64,000 nt of DNA from JBBROS01 sp965260995. GTDB taxonomy: Bacteria > Pseudomonadota > Alphaproteobacteria > Acetobacterales > Acetobacteraceae. The stretch covers positions 434,001-498,000 of the forward strand of contig CBDHCD010000003.1 in the NCBI GenBank assembly GCA_965260995.1, given 5' to 3'. A program made the translations under genes and the position numbers. The notes under the pieces were generated by a model, which was not told the origin of the DNA, ran no database searches, and saw only the letters and a program-made list of their open reading frames with translations. Shown here piece by piece: positions 26,041 to 34,953 of the stretch; position 1 is the first letter of the stretch, and each line of letters opens with the position of its first letter.

Positions 26041-27348
26041 ATGATGACGACCGCCGTTCTGCTCGCCGCCGGCCTTGGAACGCGCATGAGATCGGCGCGG
26101 CCGAAGGCGCTGCACCCGGTCGCCGGGCAGCCGATGCTGCGGCACCTGATCGCCAGTTGCGAGGCGGTGTTCGACCGCATCGTGGTGGTGACGGGGCCGG
26201 AGATGGACGCGGTGGCGGTTGCCGCCGCGCCGCACGCGACGGTGATGCAGCGGGAGCGGCTCGGCACCGCGCACGCGGCGCTGCAAGCGGCGGCGCTGTT
26301 CGGGGACGGCGACGTGGCGGTGCTCTACGCGGACAACCCGTTGATCCGGCCGGAGACCCTGCGCCGGCTGCTGGCGGCGCGGGGAGAGGCGGCGCTGGCG
26401 ATGCTGGCGATGCGTCCGGCGGAGCCGGGGCGGTACGGGCGGGTGATCGCCGATGGCGGCGTCGTGCGGCGGATCGTGGAATGGGCGGACGCGGACGCGG
26501 CGGAGCGGGCGGCGCCGCTGTGCAACGCCGGGGTGTTCTGCGCCGCGGCGGGCGACCTGGCGCGGTGGCTGCGGGCGGTGCGGCCGAGTGCCGTGAAGGG
26601 CGAGTACTACCTGACCGACTGCGTGGCCGAGGCGACGGGCGAAGGCGGTCGGGTGGTGGCGGTGGAAGCGCCGGAGGCGGAGCTGCGCGGCATCAACAGC
26701 CGGGCCGAGCTGGCCGAGGCGGAGTCGACGGTGCAGGGCTGGCTGCGGCGGGCGGCGATGGAGGCGGGCGCCACGCTGGTCGCGCCGGAGACGGTGTTCC
26801 TCAGCATGGACACGGTGCTGGAGCCGGACGTGTTGGTGGGGCCGCACGTGGTGTTCGGGCCTGGGGTGCACGTGGCGTCGGGGGCGGAGGTGCGGGCGTT
26901 CAGCCACCTGGAAGGATGCCGGGTGGGGGAGGGGGCGCTGATCGGGCCTTACGCGCGGCTGCGGCCCGGCACGGAGATCGGGCGGGGCGCGCACGTGGGC
27001 AACTTCGTGGAGCTGAAGGCCGCGCGGCTGGGCGACGGCGCGAAGGCCAATCATTTGACGTATTTGGGCGATAGCGTGGTCGGAACTGGAACGAATATTG
27101 GTGCGGGAACGATTACGTGCAATTATGATGGGTATGCGAAACATCCGACGGTGATCGGCGCGGGGGTGTTCGTCGGCACGCACGCGACGCTGGTGGCGCC
27201 GGTGTCGTTGGGAGACGGGGCGTTCGTGGCGGCGGGCAGCGTGATCACGCGGGACGTGGCGGCGGATTCGATGGCGTTCGGGCGGGCGCAGCAGGCGGAC
27301 AAGCCCGGCCGGGCGGCGGCGTATCGGGCGGGGAAGGAGAAGGCTTAG
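26041..27348 (+). CDS. glmU: bifunctional UDP-GlcNAc pyrophosphorylase / GlcN-1-P acetyltransferase
   Basis: GlmU of 435 residues, slightly shorter than the usual 450. The N-terminal pyrophosphorylase has 'LLAAGLGTRMRSARPKALHP' at residues 7-26 and 'LYADNPLIRP' near 97. The C-terminal left-handed beta-helix acetyltransferase has 'RLRPGTEIGRGAHVGNFVEL' and the active-site block 'TNIGAGTITCNYDG'. It makes UDP-GlcNAc for peptidoglycan and lipid A from GlcN-1-P. It forms an operon with glmS (adjacent codons) and an epimerase. A 99-base stretch (27049-27147) that encodes the active-site coil has strikingly low GC. The first two codons are both ATG, so start 26044 is possible. Confidence 0.97.
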   Translation: MMTTAVLLAAGLGTRMRSARPKALHPVAGQPMLRHLIASCEAVFDRIVVVTGPEMDAVAVAAAPHATVMQRERLGTAHAALQAAALFGDGDVAVLYADNPLIRPETLRRLLAARGEAALAMLAMRPAEPGRYGRVIADGGVVRRIVEWADADAAERAAPLCNAGVFCAAAGDLARWLRAVRPSAVKGEYYLTDCVAEATGEGGRVVAVEAPEAELRGINSRAELAEAESTVQGWLRRAAMEAGATLVAPETVFLSMDTVLEPDVLVGPHVVFGPGVHVASGAEVRAFSHLEGCRVGEGALIGPYARLRPGTEIGRGAHVGNFVELKAARLGDGAKANHLTYLGDSVVGTGTNIGAGTITCNYDGYAKHPTVIGAGVFVGTHATLVAPVSLGDGAFVAAGSVITRDVAADSMAFGRAQQADKPGRAAAYRAGKEKA

Positions 27349-29172
27349 ATGTGCGGCATCGTTGGCGTGATCGGGTCCGAGCCGGCGGCTCCGCTGCTGC
27401 TGGAAGCGTTGCAGCGGCTGGAGTACCGCGGCTACGACAGCGCGGGGATCGCGACGCTGGTCGAGGCCGGCATCGAGCGGCGGCGGGCCTCGGGCAAGCT
27501 CGTGAACCTGGCGGCGGCGCTGGAGCGGGAGCCGCTGCCGGGGACGACCGGGATCGGTCACACGCGCTGGGCGACCCACGGCGCGCCGACGCAGCGCAAC
27601 GCCCATCCGCACGGGACGCCGCGGGTGAGCGTGGTGCACAACGGCATCATCGAGAACCACGCCGAGCTGCGGGCCGAGCTGGAAGCCGACGGGCAGGTGT
27701 TCGAGACCGAGACGGACACCGAGACGGTGGCGCAGCTGGTGGACCTGCACCTGCGGCGGGGGCTGGCGCCGGTGGACGCGGCGCGGGCGGCGTTCCTGCG
27801 GCTGGAAGGGGCCTACGCGCTGGCGCTGCTGTTCGCGGGCGAGCCGGGGCTGATGATCGGGGCGCAGCACGGCGCGCCGCTGGCGATCGGGTTCGGCGAC
27901 ACGGCGATGTACCTGGGCAGCGACAGCCTGGCGCTGGCGCCGATGACGCGGCGGATCGCCTACCTGCAGGACGGGGACTGGACGGTGGTGTCGCGCGGCG
28001 GCGCGGCGGTGTTCGGGGTGAAGGGTGAGCCGGTGAGCCGCCCGGTGCGGATGACGGTGCAGACGGGGGCCGTGGTCGGCAAGGACGGCTACCGGCACTT
28101 CATGGAGAAGGAGCTGCACGAGCACCCGGCGGCGATCGGGCAGACGCTGGCGCGGATGCTCGACCCGGCGACGCGGGCGGTGGCGTTGCCGGAACTGCCG
28201 TTCGCCTGGGACCGGGTGCCGCGGGTGACGCTGAGCGCGTGCGGCGGGGCTTACTTCGCCGGGCTGGCGGGACGGCACTGGATGGAGGAGCTGGCGCGGC
28301 TGCCGGCCGACATCGATTTCGCCAGCGAGCTTCGGTATCGGACACCGCCGTTGCCGGAGGGCGGCGTCGGGCTGCTGGTCAGCCAGAGCGGCGAGACGGC
28401 GGACACGCTGGCGGCGCTTCGCTACATGCGTCGGGCCGGGCAGCACGTGGTGTCGGTGCTGAACGTGCCGGAGAGCACGATGGCGCGGGAAAGCGACGTG
28501 GTGCTGGAAACGGTGGCGGGGCCGGAGATCGGGGTGGCCAGCACCAAGGCGTTCACGGCGCAGCTGACGGTGATGGCGTGCCTGGCGCTGGCGGCGGCGC
28601 GGGCGCGGGGGCGGCTGGACGCCGGTCAGGAGGCGGCGCTGGTGTCGCACCTGCTGGAGATGCCGAGCCGGGCCTCGGACGTGCTGGGGCTGGAAGCGCC
28701 GATCAAGCGGCTGGCGGAGCGGATGGCGGCGGCGCAGGACGTGCTGTGCCTGGGCCGCGGGACGAGCCACGCCATCGCGCTGGAGGCGGCGCTGAAGCTG
28801 AAGGAAATCTGCTACATCCACGCCGAAGGTTACGCGGCGGGCGAGATGAAGCACGGGCCGATCGCGTTGATCGACAAGCAGGTGCCGATCCTGTCGATCG
28901 TGCCGCCGGGGCCGTTGTTCGAGAAAACGGCGAGCAACGTGCAGGAGGCCGGGGCGCGCGGGGGGCAGATCGTGGTGCTGAGCGACGCGGCGGGGTGCGC
29001 GAAGCTGCGCGGGATCGCGGTCGAGTGCCTGGAACTGCCGTCGGTGGACCCGGTGGTGGCGCCGGTCGTTTACGCGGTGGCGGTGCAGATGCTGGCGTAT
29101 CACACGGCGGTGCTGCGGGGCACGGACGTGGACCAGCCGCGCAACCTGGCCAAATCGGTGACGGTGGAATGA
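27349..29172 (+). CDS. glmS: glutamine-fructose-6-phosphate aminotransferase (isomerising)
   Basis: GlmS of 607 residues. The N-terminal class II amidotransferase begins MCGIVGVIGSEPAAP with the catalytic Cys after Met, followed by 'RWATHGAPTQRNAHPH'. Two SIS isomerase domains follow, with 'LVSQSGETADTLAALRYMRR' and 'LGRGTSHAIALEAALKLKEI', and the C-terminus is 'DQPRNLAKSVTVE'. It makes glucosamine-6-phosphate, the first committed step to UDP-GlcNAc. Its start directly abuts the glmU stop. Confidence 0.98.
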   Translation: MCGIVGVIGSEPAAPLLLEALQRLEYRGYDSAGIATLVEAGIERRRASGKLVNLAAALEREPLPGTTGIGHTRWATHGAPTQRNAHPHGTPRVSVVHNGIIENHAELRAELEADGQVFETETDTETVAQLVDLHLRRGLAPVDAARAAFLRLEGAYALALLFAGEPGLMIGAQHGAPLAIGFGDTAMYLGSDSLALAPMTRRIAYLQDGDWTVVSRGGAAVFGVKGEPVSRPVRMTVQTGAVVGKDGYRHFMEKELHEHPAAIGQTLARMLDPATRAVALPELPFAWDRVPRVTLSACGGAYFAGLAGRHWMEELARLPADIDFASELRYRTPPLPEGGVGLLVSQSGETADTLAALRYMRRAGQHVVSVLNVPESTMARESDVVLETVAGPEIGVASTKAFTAQLTVMACLALAAARARGRLDAGQEAALVSHLLEMPSRASDVLGLEAPIKRLAERMAAAQDVLCLGRGTSHAIALEAALKLKEICYIHAEGYAAGEMKHGPIALIDKQVPILSIVPPGPLFEKTASNVQEAGARGGQIVVLSDAAGCAKLRGIAVECLELPSVDPVVAPVVYAVAVQMLAYHTAVLRGTDVDQPRNLAKSVTVE

Positions 29173-30155
29173 GCCACTATCTTATCACGGGGGGCGCGGG
29201 GTTCATCGGCTCACACCTGGCCGACGCGTTGCTGGCGGCCGGGCACCGGGTGCGGGTGCTGGATGACCTGTCCACCGGCAAGCGGGTCAACGTCGATGCG
29301 CGGTGCGAGTTCGTGGCCGGGGACGTCGTCGATCCGGGCACGTTGCGGAAGGTGTTCGCGGGGGTGGACGGTTGCTTCCACTTGGCGGCGATCGCGTCGG
29401 TGGCGCGGGGCAACGAGGACTGGCTCGGGACGCACCGGGTCAACCTGGGCGGGACGATCGCGGTGTTCGACGCGGCGCGGGCGGCGGGGCGGCTGCCGGT
29501 GGTGTACGCGTCCTCGGCGGCGGTGTACGGCGCGCGGGACGACGTGGCGAACGAGGACTCTCCCACCGGGCCGCTGTCGGCGTACGGGGCCGACAAGCTG
29601 GGGTCGGAGCTGCACGCGCGGGCTGGGTTCGTCGTGCACCAGGTGCCGTCGGTCGGGTTCCGGTTCTTCAACGTTTACGGGCCGCGGCAGGACCCGTTCT
29701 CGCCGTATAGCGGGGTGATCTCGATCTTCGCCTCGGCGCTGGCGGCGGGCCGCGGCATCATGGTGCACGGGGACGGCCGGCAGACGCGGGACTTCATCTA
29801 CGTCAGCGACATCGTCACGTTCCTGATGGCCGGGATGCGGCACGCGGCGAACGCGTCGGGGGCGTTCGTGCTGAACGCGTGCACCGGGCGGGAGACGTCC
29901 GTTCGGCAATTGGCGGAGACGATCGGCGACCTGCTCGGGGCGTCGCCGTCGATCCTGCCGGGGCCGGTGCGGCTGGGCGACATCCGGCGCTCGGTCGGCA
30001 GCCCGGAGCGGGCGTTGGCGCTGCTCGGCACCGAGGCGCGGACGCGGCTCGCGGACGGGCTGCGGGCGATGATGCAGGGCGGCCGGGTCGGCCGGGTCGA
30101 GGATGGCGCGGCGGCGGAAACGCGGCGGCTGCTGTTGCGGCAGAGCGTCGCATGA
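29169..30155 (+). CDS. NAD-dependent epimerase/dehydratase (nucleotide-sugar 4-epimerase type)
   Basis: Extended SDR of 328 residues starting MSHYLITGGAGFIGSHLADA, with a catalytic Tyr-x-x-x-Lys in 'SAYGADKLGSE' near residue 140 and the substrate-side motif 'FRFFNVYGPRQDPFSPYSG'. Relatives are UDP-glucose/UDP-GlcNAc 4-epimerases (GalE, WbpP). The start overlaps the glmS stop (ATGA), so it is in the glmUS operon, and UDP-GlcNAc is a reasonable substrate for surface polysaccharide synthesis. The C-terminus is longer than needed and Arg-rich. Substrate is inferred from context only. Confidence 0.87.
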   Translation: MSHYLITGGAGFIGSHLADALLAAGHRVRVLDDLSTGKRVNVDARCEFVAGDVVDPGTLRKVFAGVDGCFHLAAIASVARGNEDWLGTHRVNLGGTIAVFDAARAAGRLPVVYASSAAVYGARDDVANEDSPTGPLSAYGADKLGSELHARAGFVVHQVPSVGFRFFNVYGPRQDPFSPYSGVISIFASALAAGRGIMVHGDGRQTRDFIYVSDIVTFLMAGMRHAANASGAFVLNACTGRETSVRQLAETIGDLLGASPSILPGPVRLGDIRRSVGSPERALALLGTEARTRLADGLRAMMQGGRVGRVEDGAAAETRRLLLRQSVA

Positions 30156-30225
30156 GCCAGGCGGGCGCCACGCTTGCCCGGGTGTGGGCAGGATGTTAGC
30201 AATTTGACCGTTCGAGTGGGTCCAC

Positions 30226-30300
30226 AGGCGCGTAGCTCAGTGGCAGAGCGCTGCTATCACATGGCAGAGGTCGGGGGTTCGACTCCTTCCGCGCCTACCA
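30226..30300 (+). tRNA. tRNA-Val (CAC), atypical
   Basis: A complete 75-base cloverleaf with encoded CCA. The acceptor is aggcgcg/cgcgcct, the D-arm gctc...gagc is normal, and the anticodon arm ctgct/ggcag has the loop atcacat, giving CAC. Oddities are A1-U72, an A at position 32 with U at 38, one G-U pair in the anticodon stem and two G-U pairs in the T-stem (ggggg/ccttc). Val identity bases A35, C36 and A73 are kept. It is different from the canonical CAC tRNA 6 kb away; it could be functional or decaying. Confidence 0.75.
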
Positions 30301-30334
30301 GCCCGCGAGTTCTCAACGAGGAAGGTGGTAGGCC

Positions 30335-30952
30335 GTGAGGATACGCAGCATCTGGATGTTGGCGTTGGCACCCGTGCTGGCTGGCTGCGGCCTGTTCGGC
30401 AAGGCACCGCCGGCTTACGTGGTGCCGGCGGGGTCGGTCAGCAACCCGCCCTACCTGATCGGGCCCGGCGACACCTTGAGCGTGTTCGTTTACCAGTCGC
30501 CGCAGTTGAGCGTGGGCGACCTGATGGTGCGGCCGGACGGGCGCATCTCGCTGCCGCTGATCCCGGACATCACGGCGGCGGGCAAGACGCCGACGACGTT
30601 GAGCCAGGACATCGAGGGCCGGCTGAAGGAGTTCGTCAAGCAGCCGAACGTGTCCGTGATGGTGCGGGGGTTCCAGGGGCCGCTGAATAAGCAGATCCGG
30701 GTGATCGGCGAGGCGACGGAGCCGGTCGCGATCCCGTATCGGGACGGGATGACGGTGCTGGACGTGATGATCCAGACCCGCGGGCTGACGCGCTACGCGG
30801 CGGGCAACAGCGCGGTGCTGATCCGCGACGCGGGCGGCAAGCGCCAGGAGATCAAGGTCAGGCTGAGCGACCTGATCAAGGACGGCGACATCGACCAGAA
30901 CGTCGCCATGCTGCCTGGTGACACTTTGATCATTCCTCAGAGCTATTTTTAG
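30335..30952 (+). CDS. polysaccharide export lipoprotein (Wza-like, SLBB domain)
   Basis: A 205-residue outer-membrane export lipoprotein. The signal ends in lipobox 'VLAGC' with Cys18. 'LIGPGDTLSVFVYQSPQLS' starts the Poly_export domain near residue 45, and 'IRVIGEATEPVAIPYRDGMT' opens the SLBB domain near 128. It ends 'DTLIIPQSYF', typical of XrtA/EpsA-type exporters. GTG at 30335 is the only start that gives the signal, with gaggaagg upstream. It is followed 31 bases later by a chain-length determinant gene. Together they would form the periplasmic and outer-membrane export path of an exopolysaccharide. Confidence 0.92.
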   Translation: MRIRSIWMLALAPVLAGCGLFGKAPPAYVVPAGSVSNPPYLIGPGDTLSVFVYQSPQLSVGDLMVRPDGRISLPLIPDITAAGKTPTTLSQDIEGRLKEFVKQPNVSVMVRGFQGPLNKQIRVIGEATEPVAIPYRDGMTVLDVMIQTRGLTRYAAGNSAVLIRDAGGKRQEIKVRLSDLIKDGDIDQNVAMLPGDTLIIPQSYF

Positions 30953-30983
30953 CTGACGCCCCTCAGCGACAGAGACCTTCCCG

Positions 30984-32510
30984 ATGAACGGCCTGCGGCT
31001 CCTCATTCAACGTCAACTCTCGGCGGCCTGGCATCATCGCTGGCAGGCGGTGCTGTTCACCTGGCTCGTGTGCGCGCTGGGTTGGGTGGCGGTGTTCTGG
31101 ATCCCGAACCAGTATGAGGCGAGCGCGCGCATCTACGTCGACACCGACGCGGTGCTGACGCCGCTGTTGAAGGGGCTGGCGGTCGACACCTCGGGTTCGG
31201 GGGAGATCGACGTGCTGCAACGGACGCTGCTGAGCCGCCCGAACCTGGAGAAGTTGATCTCCAAGACGGACCTCGAGCTGCAGTTGGCGGGGGTGGCGGC
31301 GCGCGAGCAGATGGTCGACAACCTGACACGGCAGATCCGCATTACGCCGCAGACCCGCAAGCTGTTCACGATCTCGTATCGCAGCACGCAGCCGCAACTG
31401 GCCTATGACGTGGTGCGGACCATGCTGACCACGTTCATCGAGAGCAAAACGGGGAACAACCGGACCGACATCGAGAACGCGCGCAAGTTCCTCAACGATC
31501 AGATCGCCCTCTACGAGAAGCAATTGCGCGACGCGGAGCGGCGGCGGGCGGACTTCCGGGCGCGTTACATCGACCTGCTGCCGCCGGACGGAGGCGGGAT
31601 CAACAAGCTCGAGCAGCAAAGCCAGGTGGTGCGCAGCCTGAACGGGCAGTTGCAGGATGCGCTGGCCCGGCGGGCGACGCTGACGAAGGAGCTCAGCACG
31701 ACGCCGGAGGTGGTGGTGACGGAGACGGACGGGGTCGTGGGGGGCGGGTCAAGCCGGCTTGGTGACGCCGAGCGCACGCTGAGCGAGCTGAGGCTGCGGT
31801 ATACGGAGAACCATCCGGACGTTATCTCGCAGCGGAACCTGGTCGCGAGCCTGCGCGCCGGGGGCGGTGGCCGGGAGAACCCGGCGGCCGCGGTGCGCTC
31901 GGGCCGAAGCCGGTCGGTGCCCAACCCGGTGTATGAGCAGTTGAAGGTGCGGGTGGTCGAGAACGACTCGGTGATCGCCTCACTGGAGCGGCAAATCACG
32001 GACGCGACGACGGAACGGGACCGGTTGGCGGACATCGCGCGTGGGGCACCGGGCTTGCAAGCGGAGTACGTCAACCTGAACCGCGACTACGACGTGCTGC
32101 GGCGGAACTTCGAGGACCTGACGGCGCGGCGGGAATCGATGCGGATCACCACGGCGGCTGACCAGGAAGGCGATAAGCTCAAAATACAGATCGTCGATCC
32201 ACCGACGGTGCCGGTGGTGCCGGTGGCGCCGAAGCGAATTTTGCTGGTGACGGGCGTGCTGGCGGCCGGGCTGGGAGCCGGGGCGGGATTGGCATTCCTG
32301 CTCGTGCAAATGGACCAGTCGTTCCATTCAACGGATGACTTACGTCAGCTCGGTTTCCAGGTCGCCGGCGGGGTTTCGATGCTGGCGGCGAGCGTGCCGT
32401 TCAGTCGTCGGCTGGTGGGCGTGGTCGCGTTCTGCCTCGCACTGGCGCTCCCGGCGGTCGTTTACGGCGGGCTGATCCTGCAATTGATGAAACCAGGGGC
32501 GACGATTTAA
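30984..32510 (+). CDS. polysaccharide chain-length determinant (Wzz/EpsF-like)
   Basis: A 508-residue inner-membrane protein. One membrane segment lies near residues 21-40 ('VLFTWLVCALGWVAVFWIP'), followed by the Wzz motif 'NQYEASARIYVDTDAVLTPL'. A long coiled-coil periplasmic part spans residues 160-390, and two further hydrophobic segments close the protein ('ILLVTGVLAAGLGAGAGLAF' and near the C-terminus). It matches the XrtA-type chain-length determinant. No Tyr kinase domain is fused. The next genes of an EPS cluster (kinase, polymerase, glycosyltransferases) are absent: SURF1 and the oxidase genes follow on the other strand. Confidence 0.92.
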   Translation: MNGLRLLIQRQLSAAWHHRWQAVLFTWLVCALGWVAVFWIPNQYEASARIYVDTDAVLTPLLKGLAVDTSGSGEIDVLQRTLLSRPNLEKLISKTDLELQLAGVAAREQMVDNLTRQIRITPQTRKLFTISYRSTQPQLAYDVVRTMLTTFIESKTGNNRTDIENARKFLNDQIALYEKQLRDAERRRADFRARYIDLLPPDGGGINKLEQQSQVVRSLNGQLQDALARRATLTKELSTTPEVVVTETDGVVGGGSSRLGDAERTLSELRLRYTENHPDVISQRNLVASLRAGGGGRENPAAAVRSGRSRSVPNPVYEQLKVRVVENDSVIASLERQITDATTERDRLADIARGAPGLQAEYVNLNRDYDVLRRNFEDLTARRESMRITTAADQEGDKLKIQIVDPPTVPVVPVAPKRILLVTGVLAAGLGAGAGLAFLLVQMDQSFHSTDDLRQLGFQVAGGVSMLAASVPFSRRLVGVVAFCLALALPAVVYGGLILQLMKPGATI

Positions 32511-32759
32511 CTGTTTGGTTCTGGAATGTTGTGACGCCGCTTTGACGCGAGAGCTGGAGGAAATGAAACGCCGTGGCAGGTGGTGTTCACAGCCTAGCCC
32601 GCGAACAATGCCAGGAGTTTGAGCCGAGTTCCAAACGTCGCAAACGATGGATGGTGTCGTGACCAACAACGCCGCCAACTCACGACCGTGGTGCGCTCTT
32701 AGTGCAGTCCAAGGTGCGCCGCTCGGGTGCTAACGGGGCGTGCTCACCCTTTTACGCAG
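32511..32759. other. intergenic region, no gene seen
   Basis: A 249-base stretch between the EPS chain-length gene and surf1 (convergent). Base composition is lower in GC than its flanks. No conserved frame, tRNA or strong hairpin was found. It may be a scar of an EPS cluster lost downstream. Confidence 0.5.
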
Positions 32760-33437
32760 TCACATCTCCCGCGCAGTGTTGCGCGCGTAGAGAAGGAAGA
32801 TCACGGCGGAGGTGATGGCGAGAGTGAACCAGGTGATCGCATAGTATAGGTGGTTGTTGGGCAACTGTGGCAGCGACGCGGCGGGCCGGGGCAAGGTGTC
32901 AGGCGGGCCGAGCGCCACGAGAAATGCGGGTACGACCGCGCCAAGGCGCAGGGCGGCGGCGATGGTCTCGGTGTTCAGGGTGTAGAACTGTTTCTGGGCG
33001 GCGTTGTCGGCGACATTGCCGAAGCGGGGCGACTCAGAGGGGCGAAGATAGCCTTCGATCCGGACTTTGTCGGTCGGAGAAGAAATTTCGACGTCGTTGG
33101 GCGCCCAGCCACGGTCGACGATGATGGGAAGCGACCCTGCTGGCTGGAACGGCGCCAGGACTTGGCTGCCGAGGGTCATGCCGTTGGCTGTTGGTTGCAA
33201 CTCGACGCCGTAGCGCGCGGTGCCAGGTAGGAAATGACCTTCAGCGACGACGCGGCCGAACGGAATGGCGTCGGAGAGCGTGGTTGGTGGGGACAGTTCG
33301 GACGCCGTGATCTGGTCCAGCAGGGCGGTCTTCCAGGCCAGCCTCTTGATCTGCCAAATGCCAAGGCCGAGCGTGAGGATTACGACGACGAGGGTGAAGA
33401 GGCCCGGCCAGAGCAGCTTCCGGGCACGGGCTCGCAT
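32760..33437 (-). CDS. SURF1 family cytochrome oxidase assembly protein
   Basis: SURF1/Shy1 homologue of 225 residues with the two terminal membrane helices of the family: 'LLWPGLFTLVVVILTLGLGI' near residue 8 and 'YAITWFTLAITSAVIFLLYA' near the C-terminus. 'LGIWQIKRLAWK' and 'IIVDRGWAPND' are the conserved blocks. It helps insert haem a into subunit I. The start MRARARKLLWPG is chosen; the frame upstream is read-through noise. It ends the cta operon, 4 bases after ctaE. Confidence 0.9.
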   Translation of the reverse strand: MRARARKLLWPGLFTLVVVILTLGLGIWQIKRLAWKTALLDQITASELSPPTTLSDAIPFGRVVAEGHFLPGTARYGVELQPTANGMTLGSQVLAPFQPAGSLPIIVDRGWAPNDVEISSPTDKVRIEGYLRPSESPRFGNVADNAAQKQFYTLNTETIAAALRLGAVVPAFLVALGPPDTLPRPAASLPQLPNNHLYYAITWFTLAITSAVIFLLYARNTAREM

Positions 33438-33441
33438 CCAG

Positions 33442-34299
33442 CTACTCGGCGACGGCGGAGCCGGCTCCCCAGAGATAGATGGCGACGAACAGGAACAGCC
33501 AGACCACGTCGACGAAGTGCCAGTACCAGGCCGCGGCTTCGAAGCCGAAGTGCCGTTCACGGCTGAACTGGCCGGCGCGGGCGCGGAACCAGCAGACGAT
33601 CAGGAAGACCGTGCCGACGATGACGTGGAAGCCGTGGAAGCCGGTGGCGAGGAAGAAGACGGACGAGTAGATGCCGCCGCCGGCGAACTTGAAGGGAGCC
33701 TCGGAATACTCGACCGCCTGGAAGGTGGTGAACATCATGCCGAGCAGGACGGTGAGGCCCAGGCCCATGATGAGGTGGCGACGGTCGTCGTGGATCAAAG
33801 CGTGGTGCGCCCAGGTGATGGTCGTGCCGGAGAGCAGCAGGATCAGGGTGTTCATCAGCGGGAGCTGAAACGGGTCGAAGGTGTGAACGCCGATCGGCGG
33901 CCACGTGTTGAGATCGCCCCCGAGCACGTGCTGCGGGAACAGGGCGAAGTGGAAGTTGGCCCAGAAGAAGCCGACGAAGAACATCACCTCGCTGGCGATG
34001 AACAAGGTCATGCCGTAGCGCAGGCCGAGGCGGACGACCGGGGTATGGACGCCGCGGGCGCGGCTCTCGCCGAGAACGTCGCGCCACCACAGGATCATGG
34101 TGGCCAGCACGGCGACGAGGCCGATGATGAACGGGATGTTGCTGCCGCCGTGGGCCCAATGGACAATGCCGAAGACGAGGCCGCCGCCGCCGAGCGCGCC
34201 GACGAGCGGCCAGGGGCTGGGATCGACCAGGTGATAGGGGTGCTTGGCCGCGTGGGCGTCCTCGGCCTGATCGAGCGTCGACGTCATCTCGGTCGGCAT
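33442..34299 (-). CDS. ctaE: cytochrome c oxidase subunit III
   Basis: CoxIII of 285 residues with seven membrane segments. Conserved blocks include 'HPYHLVDPSPWPLVGALG' at the N-terminus, 'VMFFVGFFWANFHFALFP' in the middle and the C-terminal 'FHFEAAAWYWHFVDVVWL'-like motif (here 'FGFEAAAWYWHFVDVVWLFL'). It is part of the aa3 terminal oxidase in the inner membrane. Lies between ctaG and surf1 in the usual order. Confidence 0.96.
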   Translation of the reverse strand: MPTEMTSTLDQAEDAHAAKHPYHLVDPSPWPLVGALGGGGLVFGIVHWAHGGSNIPFIIGLVAVLATMILWWRDVLGESRARGVHTPVVRLGLRYGMTLFIASEVMFFVGFFWANFHFALFPQHVLGGDLNTWPPIGVHTFDPFQLPLMNTLILLLSGTTITWAHHALIHDDRRHLIMGLGLTVLLGMMFTTFQAVEYSEAPFKFAGGGIYSSVFFLATGFHGFHVIVGTVFLIVCWFRARAGQFSRERHFGFEAAAWYWHFVDVVWLFLFVAIYLWGAGSAVAE

Positions 34300-34341
34300 C
34301 TGGTCACACTCCCATAGGTCGCTTGGTCAACGGGCCCGGTC

Positions 34342-34953
34342 TTAGCGGAGTTTGGTCGCGCCGTCACCGGCCTGGGCGGAGACGTGCGGGCCGGCGCGTT
34401 CGAGGCCGCCGCGGCGGGCGGCGTCATCGAGGGAGCGGAAGAAGGTGTAGGACAAGGTGACGGTGTGGACGTCCCGGGTGTCGGGGTCAGCGCGGATCGC
34501 CGGGTCGACCCAGAAGCTGAGGGGGAAGGAGACTTGCTGGCCGGGCGTGAGGGTCTGCTCGTCGAAACAGAAGCAAGCGGTCTTGTGGAAGTACTTGGCC
34601 GCCTTCTCAGGCGAGACGTTGTAGGTCGCGACGCCGGTCACGGTCTGGTCGGACTTGTTGCGGCCTGTGTAGCTGGCCAGCTCGTTGTCGCCGAGAGGGA
34701 CGACGAGCTTGGCTTGGTCGGTGGTGAAGCGCCAGGGCAGGCCGGGGCTGGTGTTGGCGTCGAAACGGACCTCGATGGTGCCGGTGCTCGCGGACCCTGG
34801 GGCCTTGGCGGGGCCGATCTGCGGCGTGCCGTCGAAGCCGGTGGCTTGGCAGAAGGCGCGGTAGAGCGGCACGGCGGCGAAGGAAAGGCCGACCATGGCG
34901 ACGATGAGAAACACCGATCCGCCGGCGACCAGGTTGATGCGGGACACAGGCAT
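34342..34953 (-). CDS. ctaG: cytochrome c oxidase assembly protein CtaG/Cox11
   Basis: Copper chaperone of 203 residues with one N-terminal membrane anchor ('LVAGGSVFLIVAMVGLSFAA') and a periplasmic domain carrying the copper-binding 'ACFCFDEQTLTPGQ' (Cys-x-Cys) near residue 130. It delivers CuB to oxidase subunit I. Its ATG overlaps the stop of the small upstream gene by one base (TAATG). The C-terminal extension (about 15 residues, Gly/Ala-rich) is not conserved. Confidence 0.94.
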   Translation of the reverse strand: MPVSRINLVAGGSVFLIVAMVGLSFAAVPLYRAFCQATGFDGTPQIGPAKAPGSASTGTIEVRFDANTSPGLPWRFTTDQAKLVVPLGDNELASYTGRNKSDQTVTGVATYNVSPEKAAKYFHKTACFCFDEQTLTPGQQVSFPLSFWVDPAIRADPDTRDVHTVTLSYTFFRSLDDAARRGGLERAGPHVSAQAGDGATKLR

